This document shows positions 56,608-64,000 of a stretch of DNA of 64,000 nt, in pieces. Made by a program: the position numbers and the translations under genes. Under the pieces are notes generated by a model, which saw only the letters and a list, made by a program, of their open reading frames with translations, made no database searches and was not told where the DNA came from. Location: positions 1,536,411 to 1,600,410 of the forward strand of contig NZ_KK214998.1 in assembly GCF_000633935.1 (NCBI RefSeq), given 5' to 3'. Every line of letters starts with the position of its first letter. Position 1 is the first letter of the stretch. The stretch is from Ectothiorhodospira haloalkaliphila ATCC 51935 (GTDB lineage: Bacteria > Pseudomonadota > Gammaproteobacteria > Ectothiorhodospirales > Ectothiorhodospiraceae).

Positions 56608-57558
56608 TCAGGTCTCCGATCCTGCCTCTTGGGTCTGCTGCTGGCCGATATAGGCCTGTTCCATGAAGTGGATGAACCGTTTGGCCTGAGGGGAGAGGTG
56701 TCGGCCCAGGCGCTGCACCACGCCGTAGCTGCGGGCGGGGAAGTAGTGATCCAGCGTGATGGCGGCCAGGGGCTCCTCACCGGTGAGGCAGACATCCGTC
56801 ACGATGGAGATGCCGAGACCGAGTTCCACATATTTCTTGATGACTTCCCAGCCCCCGGCCTCCAGGGATACGTGGTAATCCACGTTATGCTGGCGAAACA
56901 CCAGGTCCACCATGCGCCAGGTGGACAGATGCCGTGGCGGCAGGATCAGCCCGAAGGGACTGATGTCTTCCAGGCTGATCGGGCCGGTCTTCCGGGCCAG
57001 GGGGTGGTCCAGCGGGGCGATGAGCTTGGGATGATAATCCACAATGGGGTGGTAGGTGATGCCATCGGGCACCTCGAGCATGGAACCCACCGCGAAATCC
57101 ACTTCATCCCGATGCAGCATGGCCAATCCGTCGCGCCCGGTCACGTTATGCAGCTTGATGCGGATATGAGGGTGCACCTCGGCAAAGCGCCGCAGCGGGT
57201 CGGGCAGCACGTACAGGATGGTGGATTCCCCCGCCGCCACGTTCAGTTCCCCCGACTCCAGGCGACCGAATCGCGCCGCAAAGGTCTCGTGCAGCTTGTC
57301 CACGCCTTCCACCAGCGGATCGGCCAGCTTGTACAAGGCCTCCCCCTCGGGCGTGAGCTTGATGTGCGGGCCACGGCGCTCAAATAAAATGGTGTCGAAT
57401 TCCCGCTCCAGTGCCTGTATCTGCAGCGAAACGGCTGGCTGGCTGAGAAAAAGCGACTCCGCTGCCATGGAAATGCTGCCCAGTCGGGCGGCCCGGCAGA
57501 AGGCCCGCAGCTGCTTGAGGCGGTTCTGTTTGTAGTAGAGGTTGGGCACCGAGCCCAT
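56608..57558 (-). CDS. LysR-family transcriptional regulator
   Basis: A 316-residue LysR regulator. Its HTH is LKQLRAFCRAARLGSISMAA followed by SLFLSQPAVSLQIQALERE, and a periplasmic-binding-protein-like effector domain follows. ATG 57558 has GAGGAGAAG at ideal spacing. It is divergent from ppsA across 135 bases and may control it or itself. The effector is not known. The intergenic region has TACAAT (57655-57660) with a poor -35 toward ppsA, as expected of an activator-dependent promoter. Confidence 0.9.
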   Translation of the reverse strand: MGSVPNLYYKQNRLKQLRAFCRAARLGSISMAAESLFLSQPAVSLQIQALEREFDTILFERRGPHIKLTPEGEALYKLADPLVEGVDKLHETFAARFGRLESGELNVAAGESTILYVLPDPLRRFAEVHPHIRIKLHNVTGRDGLAMLHRDEVDFAVGSMLEVPDGITYHPIVDYHPKLIAPLDHPLARKTGPISLEDISPFGLILPPRHLSTWRMVDLVFRQHNVDYHVSLEAGGWEVIKKYVELGLGISIVTDVCLTGEEPLAAITLDHYFPARSYGVVQRLGRHLSPQAKRFIHFMEQAYIGQQQTQEAGSET

Positions 57559-57693
57559 GATCTTCTCCTCATCAATGTTACTATTAAGAAACACAAGGCT
57601 GATTCATGGGGCAATAGCTTGGCTGAATACTCGTCTTCAAGCTACGGTCCCGGCTACAATTACATTCCAACGTAAGAGGCAAAGGGCAGGACC

Positions 57694-60078
57694 ATGGATA
57701 AGTATGTGATCTGGTTCCAAGATCTGGGCATGAACGACGTTCCCGATGTGGGAGGGAAGAACGCATCCCTGGGGGAGATGATTCGCGGCCTGTCCGAAGC
57801 CGGCGTGCGTGTTCCCGGCGGCTTTGCCACCACCTCCTATGCGTTCCGGGAGTTTCTGCGTCACGAAGGCCTGGCGGACCGCATCAACAATGAGCTGGCC
57901 AACCTGGATGTGGACGACATCAACGCCCTGCGCGAGGCGGGTGCCAAGATCCGCCAGTGGGTGGTGGAAACCCCCTTCCCACCGGCCCTGAACGAGGCCA
58001 TCACCGAGGCCTGGAAGCGCATGATGGAAGAGGCGGCCGGGGACGAATTCACCGTGGCCGTGCGTTCTTCGGCCACCGCCGAAGACCTTCCGGATGCATC
58101 GTTTGCCGGGCAGCAGGAAACCTTCCTGAACATCCACGGCCTGGACAGCGTGCTGCACCACATCCATGAGGTGTTTGCCTCCCTGTACAACGACCGGGCC
58201 ATCTCCTACCGCGTGCACCAGGGGTTCGATCACTCCGAGGTGGCCTTGTCCGCCGGCGTGCAGCGCATGGTGCGCTCCGACATCGGTGCCTCCGGCGTCA
58301 TGTTCACCCTGGACACGGAATCCGGTTTCCGCGATGTGGTCTTCGTGACCGCCTCCTGGGGCCTGGGCGAGACGGTGGTGCAGGGTTCGGTCAACCCGGA
58401 TGAATTCCACCTCTACAAGCCCTCCCTGGAGGCCGGTCGCCCCGCCGTGCTGCGCCGCCACCTGGGCAGCAAGGCCATCCAGATGACCTTTGGCCAGGAT
58501 GGCCAGAGCACTCAGACCATCCCCGTCGACGACGCCGACCGAAACCGCTTCTGCATCAATGACAAGCAACTTGAGGAGCTGGCCCGCCAGGCCGTGATCA
58601 TCGAGAAGCACTATGGTCGCCCCATGGATATCGAATGGGCCCTGGATGGCGTGGATGGCGAGCTGTATATCGTCCAGGCCCGTCCGGAGACGGTGGAGAG
58701 CCGTCAGGACGGCCAGGTGATCGAACGCTTCCGCATCCGCTCGCCCCGCAGCGAAGTCATCGCCCGCGGGCGCGCCATCGGCCAGCGCATGGGCGCCGGC
58801 AAGGTGCGCGTGGTGATGGACCTGGACGACATGCACAAGGTGGAGGCCGGCGACGTGCTGGTCACCGACATGACCGATCCGGACTGGGAGCCGGTGATGA
58901 AGCGGGCCGCCGCCATCGTCACCGATCGGGGCGGGCGCACCTGCCACGCCGCCATCATCGCCCGCGAGCTGGGCATCCCCGCCGTGGTGGGCTGTGGTGA
59001 CGCATCCCAGCGCATCAAGGACGGACAGGAGGCCACCGTGTCCTGCGCCGAGGGTGACGAGGGTCGCATCTACAAGGGCATCCTGGATTTCGAGATCACC
59101 CAGACGCGCACCGACTCCATGCCCGAGGTGCCCTGCAAGGTGATGATGAACGTGGGCAACCCGGGCCGCGCCTTCCACTTCCGCAACATCCCCAACGCCG
59201 GTGTGGGCCTGGCGCGTCTGGAGTTCATCATCAACAGCATGATCGGCGTGCATCCCAAGGCGCTGCTGAACTTCGACTCGCTCTCCGGTGATCTGAAGGA
59301 AGAGATCTCCCGCCGCATTGCCGGTTACGATGATCCCGTGACCTTCTACGTGGAAAAGCTGGTGGAAGGGATCGCCACTCTGGGCGCTGCCTTCAATCCG
59401 CAGCCGGTGATCGTGCGCCTGTCGGACTTCAAGTCCAACGAATACGCCAACCTGCTGGCCGGTGAGCAGTACGAGCCCGATGAAGAGAACCCGATGATCG
59501 GCTACCGGGGTACCTCCCGTTACCTGTCGGAGAACTTCCGCGACTGCTTCGAGTTGGAATGCCGCGCCGTGCGCAAGGTGCGCGACGAGATGGGCCTGAC
59601 CAATGTGGTCATCATGGTGCCCTTCGTGCGCACCCTGGGCGAGGCCGAGGGCGTGATCAAGCTGCTGTCGGAACTGGGCCTCAAGCGCGGCGAGAATGGC
59701 CTGAAGATCTACATGATGTGCGAGATCCCCTCCAACGCGGTGCTGGCCGAGCAGTTCCTGGAGTACTTCGATGGCTTCTCCATCGGCTCCAACGACCTCA
59801 CCCAGCTCACCCTGGGCCTGGACCGGGATTCCGGTCTGGTGGCGGCCACCTTCGACGAGCGCGACCCGGCGGTGAAGGCCTTGCTGTCCCAGGCCATTCA
59901 GGGTGCCCGCAAGGCCGGCAAGTACGTGGGTATCTGCGGTCAGGGTCCGTCGGACTATCCGGACCTGGCGGAATGGCTGATGCAGGAGGGCATCGAGTCC
60001 ATCTCCCTGAACCCGGATACGGTGGTGGAGACCTGGCTGCGCCTCGCCGGCGACGAGAAGGGCCGCAAGGACGCCTGA
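57694..60078 (+). CDS. ppsA: Phosphoenolpyruvate synthase
   Basis: A 794-residue enzyme converting pyruvate and ATP to PEP, AMP and phosphate for gluconeogenesis. It has the N-terminal nucleotide domain with [14 protein letters not shown] and [20 protein letters not shown], the phosphohistidine motif [17 protein letters not shown] (His418) and the C-terminal PEP/pyruvate barrel with [19 protein letters not shown] and GICGQGPSD. The ATG has GGGCAGGA upstream. Its regulator gene ppsR follows after a terminator. Confidence 0.98.
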   Translation: MDKYVIWFQDLGMNDVPDVGGKNASLGEMIRGLSEAGVRVPGGFATTSYAFREFLRHEGLADRINNELANLDVDDINALREAGAKIRQWVVETPFPPALNEAITEAWKRMMEEAAGDEFTVAVRSSATAEDLPDASFAGQQETFLNIHGLDSVLHHIHEVFASLYNDRAISYRVHQGFDHSEVALSAGVQRMVRSDIGASGVMFTLDTESGFRDVVFVTASWGLGETVVQGSVNPDEFHLYKPSLEAGRPAVLRRHLGSKAIQMTFGQDGQSTQTIPVDDADRNRFCINDKQLEELARQAVIIEKHYGRPMDIEWALDGVDGELYIVQARPETVESRQDGQVIERFRIRSPRSEVIARGRAIGQRMGAGKVRVVMDLDDMHKVEAGDVLVTDMTDPDWEPVMKRAAAIVTDRGGRTCHAAIIARELGIPAVVGCGDASQRIKDGQEATVSCAEGDEGRIYKGILDFEITQTRTDSMPEVPCKVMMNVGNPGRAFHFRNIPNAGVGLARLEFIINSMIGVHPKALLNFDSLSGDLKEEISRRIAGYDDPVTFYVEKLVEGIATLGAAFNPQPVIVRLSDFKSNEYANLLAGEQYEPDEENPMIGYRGTSRYLSENFRDCFELECRAVRKVRDEMGLTNVVIMVPFVRTLGEAEGVIKLLSELGLKRGENGLKIYMMCEIPSNAVLAEQFLEYFDGFSIGSNDLTQLTLGLDRDSGLVAATFDERDPAVKALLSQAIQGARKAGKYVGICGQGPSDYPDLAEWLMQEGIESISLNPDTVVETWLRLAGDEKGRKDA

Positions 60079-60109
60079 GGCCGTGAGGGCGCACCCGCCC
60101 CCTCACCCC

Positions 60110-60146
60110 AGCCCCTCTCCCCAAGGGGGAGGGGGGGCTCTTTTTT
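60110..60146 (+). terminator. Rho-independent terminator after ppsA
   Basis: AGCCCCTCTCCCC (from 60110) pairs with the G-rich arm ending at 60138, GGGGGGGCT, around a short loop, followed by six T. It separates ppsA from ppsR. Confidence 0.85.
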
Positions 60147-60176
60147 GAACACTGGCTGCACGCGAGGAGAATGGCC

Positions 60177-60992
60177 ATGATCCGCTCCGTCTTTTTCGTC
60201 TCCGACGGCACCGGCATCACCGCCGAGACCCTCGGGCACACCCTGCTCACCCAGTTCGAGCAGGTGTCCTTTCAGCAAATGAGCCTGCCCTTCGTGAACA
60301 CCGACGACAAGGTGGAGTGGGCAGTGCAGCGCATCAACCGGGCGGCAGAATCCGATGGGGTGAAGCCCCTGGTGTTCTCCACCCTCATCGACTCCCAACT
60401 CAGAACCCATCTGGTCAAGTGCAACGGCGTGGTCTTCGATTTCTTCGAGACGTTCACCGGCGCCATGGAGAAGGAACTGGGGGTGACCGCCCAGCGGGTG
60501 GCAGGCCGATCTCATGGCATGGGGAACGTGCGCGCTTATTCCGAGCGCATCGATGCCTTGCATTACGCCATCCAGAACGACGATGGCGCCACCACCCGTG
60601 ACTATCCCATGGCCGACGTGGTGGTCATGGGCGTCTCCCGGGCCGGCAAGACGCCCACCTGCATGTACCTGGCGCTCACCTACGGGGTCCGGGCTGCCAA
60701 CTACCCCCTGGCGGATGATGATTTTGAACGGGGCAGCCTGCCGGCGGTGCTCGAACCCTACCGGCACAAGCTGTTCGGGCTCACGGTGGACCCGGAGCGA
60801 TTGCATCAGATCCGCAAGGAGCGCCGCCGCGATAGCCGCTACGCCAGCATGGAGCAGTGCCTGATGGAGGTGCGTGCCGTGGAGAGGCTCTTCAAGCGCG
60901 AGCGCATCCCGTTTTTCAATATCACCCAGCGCTCCATCGAGGAGATCTCCGCCCAACTCATGCAGCAGGCAGGCCTGACGCGGCGGATTTGA
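60177..60992 (+). CDS. ppsR: PEP synthase regulatory kinase/phosphorylase
   Basis: A 271-residue DUF299 protein that turns PEP synthase off and on by ADP-dependent phosphorylation of a threonine and Pi-dependent removal. It starts MIRSVFFVSDGTGITAETLG and has the P-loop VMGVSRAGKTPTCMYLA. GAGGAGA fits ATG 60177 better than ATG 60171. It is next to its target gene and ends four bases from the convergent cysQ. Confidence 0.96.
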   Translation: MIRSVFFVSDGTGITAETLGHTLLTQFEQVSFQQMSLPFVNTDDKVEWAVQRINRAAESDGVKPLVFSTLIDSQLRTHLVKCNGVVFDFFETFTGAMEKELGVTAQRVAGRSHGMGNVRAYSERIDALHYAIQNDDGATTRDYPMADVVVMGVSRAGKTPTCMYLALTYGVRAANYPLADDDFERGSLPAVLEPYRHKLFGLTVDPERLHQIRKERRRDSRYASMEQCLMEVRAVERLFKRERIPFFNITQRSIEEISAQLMQQAGLTRRI

Positions 60993-60996
60993 GGCC

Positions 60997-61812
60997 CTAA
61001 AGGCCCTCCAGATACTGGGCCCAGTTGCGGTTGGTGTCGCCGATCACCAGGAATTCCGGGTTGAGCAGCGAGTCCTTGGTGTTATAACGCAAGGGCTGCA
61101 TGTGGATGTCGGTCACCTGTCCGCCGGCCTCGCAGACAACGCACTGCGCGGCGGCCGTGTCCCATTCGGACGTGGGGCCCAGACGCGGGTAGAGGTCCGC
61201 CTTGCCCTCGGCCACCAGGCAGAACTTGAGCGAACTGCCCATGCTGATCAGTTCATGCTCTCCCACCCTTTCCAGCAGGGCCTGCATGCGCTCGGTGCCG
61301 TGAGAACGACTGCCGGCGATCACGGGGACGCGTTGCCCGGTGTTCACCCGGATGGGTTCGGCTGCGTCCGCGGCTGAACGGCGGCGGTGGGCACCCAGCC
61401 CTCGGGCGGCACTGTAGAGCAGATCAAGGGCCGGACAGAACACCACCCCCAGCACCGGCTCGTGGTCATGGATCAGGGCGATGTTCACGGTGAATTCGCC
61501 GTTGCGCTTGATGAACTCCCGGGTGCCGTCCAGGGGGTCCACCAGCCAGTAGCTGGACCATTGGCTGCGTTCGCCGAAGGGGATCTGGGTCGATTCCTCC
61601 GAGAGGATGGGAATCTCCGGGGTCAGTTCTCCAAGGCCCTGAACGATATGCCGGTGTGCTGCCATGTCCGCTTCCGTGAGTGGCGTGCGGTCCGCCTTTT
61701 CCATGACATCGAAGCCTTGGCCATAAATGGCCATGATGGCCGCGCCGGCCTCACGAGCAATGCGGCAGGTGTTGTTGAGAAGGCGTTCCAGTGAGTGTTC
61801 GTCCAGTGTCAT
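60997..61812 (-). CDS. cysQ: 3'(2'),5'-bisphosphate nucleotidase CysQ
   Basis: A 271-residue metal-dependent phosphatase of the inositol monophosphatase fold. LSEESTQIP (metal Glu), the WLVDPLDGTREFIKRNGEFT motif and TSEWDTAAAQCVVCEAGG are present. It removes the 3' phosphate of PAP made in sulfate assimilation. These enzymes are often inhibited by lithium or sodium, which is relevant in a halophile. Its start overlaps the nudE stop by four bases, so the two are coupled. Confidence 0.95.
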   Translation of the reverse strand: MTLDEHSLERLLNNTCRIAREAGAAIMAIYGQGFDVMEKADRTPLTEADMAAHRHIVQGLGELTPEIPILSEESTQIPFGERSQWSSYWLVDPLDGTREFIKRNGEFTVNIALIHDHEPVLGVVFCPALDLLYSAARGLGAHRRRSAADAAEPIRVNTGQRVPVIAGSRSHGTERMQALLERVGEHELISMGSSLKFCLVAEGKADLYPRLGPTSEWDTAAAQCVVCEAGGQVTDIHMQPLRYNTKDSLLNPEFLVIGDTNRNWAQYLEGL

Positions 61813-62357
61813 GCGGTTCTCGAGAGTTGGTCGCGGGCCATGTAGAGCGCGGCGATGGAGCGGGCCTCGGTACAGTCGTCCAGAGCGATGAGTTGATCCA
61901 GCTGGCTCAGCTTCCAGGGTACCACCTGGATGTCCTCAGGTTCGTCCCCGGGGAGGCGTTCCGGGTAGAGGTCCCGGGCCAGGATCACGTGGGTGCTGTG
62001 ACTCAGATACCCCGGGGCCACGGTCAGGGCAGTCAGGTAATCCAGTTGACGCGCGCCGTAACCCACCTCTTCCATGATCTCACGGTTGGCTGCCTCCAGC
62101 AGTTCCTCGCCTTGCTCCACCAGCCCCTTGGGCAGGCCCAGTTCATAGCGTTGCGTACCGGCAGCATATTCGCGGATGAGCAGCACCGTGTCGTCATCCA
62201 GCATGGGCACGATCAGCACTGCCCCCCGGCCAGAGCCCACCAGGCGTTCAAAACGGGTACGGGCGCCGTTGGCAAACAGGAGTTCCAGTTCCTCCACGTG
62301 GAAGAGCCGGCTGCGTGCCACCGTTCGGCGGCTGAGGATCTGAGGTTTTTGCGGCAT
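61809..62357 (-). CDS. nudE: ADP compounds hydrolase NudE
   Basis: A 182-residue Nudix hydrolase. The Nudix box GLVEQGEELLEAANREIMEE plus VG matches G-x5-E-x7-REUxEExGU. The lead MPQKPQILSRRTVARSRLFHVEELEL resembles NudE, which cleaves ADP-ribose, NADH and similar compounds. ATG 62357 is chosen over upstream in-frame starts by family alignment. The nudE-cysQ pairing is common and suggests a joint role in clearing nucleotide by-products. Confidence 0.92.
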   Translation of the reverse strand: MPQKPQILSRRTVARSRLFHVEELELLFANGARTRFERLVGSGRGAVLIVPMLDDDTVLLIREYAAGTQRYELGLPKGLVEQGEELLEAANREIMEEVGYGARQLDYLTALTVAPGYLSHSTHVILARDLYPERLPGDEPEDIQVVPWKLSQLDQLIALDDCTEARSIAALYMARDQLSRTA

Positions 62358-62464
62358 GATGTCTGGGTGCCCTGTGATGGGTCGATGGGGTAGTCTCATG
62401 CTTGCCGGCGCAAGTCTCAAGGCCCGGATTTCATGTTTTCGAGTTTCGTGAGGACCGCAGTACA

Positions 62465-63133
62465 GTGAAGCCAACAGCCCCAAACCTGCCCTGGAACGAC
62501 GTGGACACCGTGCTGCTGGACATGGACGGCACCCTGCTTGATCTTAACTTCGACAATCATTTCTGGCTGGAGTATCTGCCGCGCCGTTATGCCGAACGCC
62601 ACGGCATGGCCCCGCAAGTGGCCCGGGAGGGCATGATCAAGCGTTATGCCGCGGTTCGCGGTACCCTCAACTGGTACTGCCTGGACTACTGGCAGCAGGA
62701 GCTGCAGATGGATATCGTCGCCCTCAAGCAGGAGGTGGCCCATCTGGTGGCAGTGCATGAACACGTGCCGGCCTTTCTGGCCACCATGCGTCGCCAGGGC
62801 CGCCGGCTGGTGCTGGTGACCAATGCCCATCGCGGTGGATTGGAGATGAAACTCACGCTCACCGCCCTGGAGGGGCATTTTCATCGGGTGATCAGCGCCC
62901 ATGAGTACGGGCGCCCCAAGGAAGACCAGCGCTTCTGGGAGCAGTTCCGCACCAAGGAGCCCTTTGACCCGGCCCGTACCTTGTTTGTGGACGATAACCT
63001 GGATGTGCTGCGCGCCGCCGAGCGTTTCGGCATTGCCCATCTGCGCGCCGTGCGCCGGCCCGATAGCCGACGCGGCGAGGTGGACACCGGCGAGTTCGTC
63101 GCCATCCGCGATTTTCGGGATCTGATGCCCTGA
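62465..63133 (+). CDS. yrfG: GMP/IMP nucleotidase, HAD family (YrfG-like)
   Basis: A 222-residue HAD hydrolase, equal in length to E. coli YrfG. Motif I is VLLDMDGTLLDLNFD, motif II LVTNAHRGG, motif III lysine in YGRPKEDQRFW and motif IV LFVDDNLDVL. The lead LDLNFDNHFWLEYLPRRYA is typical of this purine nucleotidase. GTG 62465 with GAGGA upstream gives the canonical N-terminus. It is divergent from nudE. Confidence 0.9.
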   Translation: MKPTAPNLPWNDVDTVLLDMDGTLLDLNFDNHFWLEYLPRRYAERHGMAPQVAREGMIKRYAAVRGTLNWYCLDYWQQELQMDIVALKQEVAHLVAVHEHVPAFLATMRRQGRRLVLVTNAHRGGLEMKLTLTALEGHFHRVISAHEYGRPKEDQRFWEQFRTKEPFDPARTLFVDDNLDVLRAAERFGIAHLRAVRRPDSRRGEVDTGEFVAIRDFRDLMP

Positions 63134-63173
63134 CGATCGCCCCCTGGAGCCATGGACCACCCCAAGGATTCAC

Positions 63174-63860
63174 ATGTCACTGGAACCCGGAACCCTCCTG
63201 GCCGCGTTTGTCGTCGGCCTGCTTGGCGGCGTGCACTGCGTGGGCATGTGCGGCGGCATCGTCGGCGCGCTGACCCTGGGCGTGAAGGGCGCCCAGACTG
63301 ATGAGCGCCCCCGTCTGGCGCCCTTCCTGCTGGCCTATAACAGTGGCCGCGTCATCACCTACACCCTGGCCGGCGTCCTGGCCGGTGGCGTGGGCTGGTT
63401 TGCCGCGAACCTCACCGATGTACACCACGCCCAGCAGGGGCTGCAGATCCTGGCCGGCCTGTTCATGATCGCCCTGGGACTGTATCTGGCCGGCTGGTGG
63501 TACGGCCTTGCCCGACTGGAGCGGGCAGGTGGTGTGGTGTGGCGGCGCCTGGAGCCCCTGGGCAGGCGCATGATGCCGGTACGCACGCCCGGGCAGGCAC
63601 TGGGGCTGGGGCTGGTGTGGGGCTGGCTGCCCTGTGGCCTGGTGTATAGCGTACTCATCTGGTCGCTCACCGCCGGAGGGGCCCTGCAGGGGGGCGCCCT
63701 CATGCTGGCCTTCGGCCTGGGCACCCTGCCCAATCTGCTGCTGATGGGGGTCTTCGCGGCGCGTCTGGCCAGCTTTGTGCGCAAGCCCTGGGTGCGGGGT
63801 ATCGCCGGTGGGGCAGTGGCGGGCTACGGGGTGTACATGCTGTTCGTGTCCTGGGTGTGA
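63174..63860 (+). CDS. SafE/TauE-type membrane protein
   Basis: A 228-residue membrane protein with about six helices. It begins with LAAFVVGLLGGVHCVGMCGG, where the two cysteines in HCVGMC resemble metal- or thiol-handling DsbD-related proteins annotated as sulfite exporter family. Relatives often neighbour cytochrome cbb3 oxidase assembly genes, which might lie beyond this window. The true substrate is unknown. Its 3' end overlaps the convergent DUF167 gene by 37 bases. Confidence 0.87.
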   Translation: MSLEPGTLLAAFVVGLLGGVHCVGMCGGIVGALTLGVKGAQTDERPRLAPFLLAYNSGRVITYTLAGVLAGGVGWFAANLTDVHHAQQGLQILAGLFMIALGLYLAGWWYGLARLERAGGVVWRRLEPLGRRMMPVRTPGQALGLGLVWGWLPCGLVYSVLIWSLTAGGALQGGALMLAFGLGTLPNLLLMGVFAARLASFVRKPWVRGIAGGAVAGYGVYMLFVSWV

Positions 63861-64000
63861 TCCTGGCCGCAAACATCCAGCGGCGCCGCAAGACGCTGCG
63901 GTGCCTCAATGGCCAGGGTCTTCTCCCGGGAGGTGGCGCCGGACACCAGTTCCACCCGGGACCGGGCCACGCCGCAGTGCTTGCTCACCAGTCGGATCAG
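63824..64000 (-). CDS. DUF167 family protein, C-terminal part (cut by window edge)
   Basis: An open frame of 58 codons runs in from the right edge to TAG at 63826-63824. It encodes LIRLVSKHCGVARSRVELVS followed by GATSREKTLAIEAP, the C-terminal signature of the YggU/DUF167 family (a SGxTSRxK motif after an amphipathic helix). Function of the family is unknown. The last 20 residues are not conserved in my recollection of the family. It overlaps the convergent SafE-type gene. Confidence 0.6.
   Translation of the reverse strand: MIRLVSKHCGVARSRVELVSGATSREKTLAIEAPQRLAAPLDVCGQDHTQDTNSMYTP

Noticed and set aside
57637-59253. A 538-codon minus-strand open frame within ppsA
   Set aside because: Antisense shadow of a highly conserved enzyme; composition is repetitive and unlike a real protein.

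Overview
The window is about 64 kb of GC-rich bacterial chromosome, nearly fully coding. It reads as a halophilic or haloalkaliphilic gammaproteobacterium, most likely Ectothiorhodospiraceae (purple sulfur bacteria and relatives). The reasons are gammaproteobacterial gene order (coaBC-dut-algC-argB-pyrE, mnmG-rsmG-parA-parB-atp, rhodanese-grx-secB-gpsA-trmL), several compatible-solute functions (sucrose synthase, a BetT-type carrier, an OpuA-type betaine importer), and a protein resembling sulfur oxygenase/reductase. Species cannot be settled from the sequence alone.

Layout: 1-4.3 kb is a minus-strand operon of a MarR regulator, an M20 N-carbamoyl-amino-acid hydrolase-like enzyme, an isochorismatase-like amidohydrolase, an aspartate-transcarbamylase-like enzyme lacking the aspartate-binding Arg/Gln pair, and an AsnB-type amidotransferase cut by the window edge. 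Divergent from it is sucrose synthase. 6.9-15.2 kb holds a small secreted protein, an MFS carrier and housekeeping genes (coaBC, dut, algC, argB, pyrE, xth). 15.5-22 kb is an osmoprotectant uptake block (BCCT carrier, three-gene ABC importer, porin). 22-23.6 kb has a PfkB sugar kinase bracketed by two copies of a structured intergenic repeat. 23.7-38.5 kb is mnmG-rsmG-parAB, the complete F1Fo ATP synthase operon with a near-consensus promoter, then glmU and glmS.

38.6-48 kb carries a c'-like cytochrome, the SOR-like protein, a DJ-1 protein, cell-division and envelope proteins (deacetylase-like, CtpA, EnvC), an ArsR regulator with an FNR-type box upstream, rhodanese, Grx, SecB, GpsA, TrmL, PyrD and tRNA-Thr(CGU). 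48.2-51.7 kb has a TonB-dependent receptor, an SDR enzyme and a small membrane protein. 51.7-57.6 kb is an FNR-type regulator, then an operon of a retropepsin-like protease, a 7TM inactive transglutaminase, an ATP-grasp ligase and two CrcB fluoride channels, then a LysR regulator. 57.7-64 kb holds ppsA with its regulator ppsR, cysQ-nudE, a yrfG-like nucleotidase, a SafE-type membrane protein and a partial DUF167 gene.

The most interesting proposal is that the first operon makes and recycles N-alpha-carbamoyl-L-glutamine 1-amide (CGA), a compatible solute reported from Ectothiorhodospira marismortui. The carbamoyltransferase and amidotransferase would build it from glutamine; the two hydrolases would take it apart. 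It sits back to back with a gene for sucrose, another compatible solute. This is inference from family logic and a changed specificity loop, not proof.
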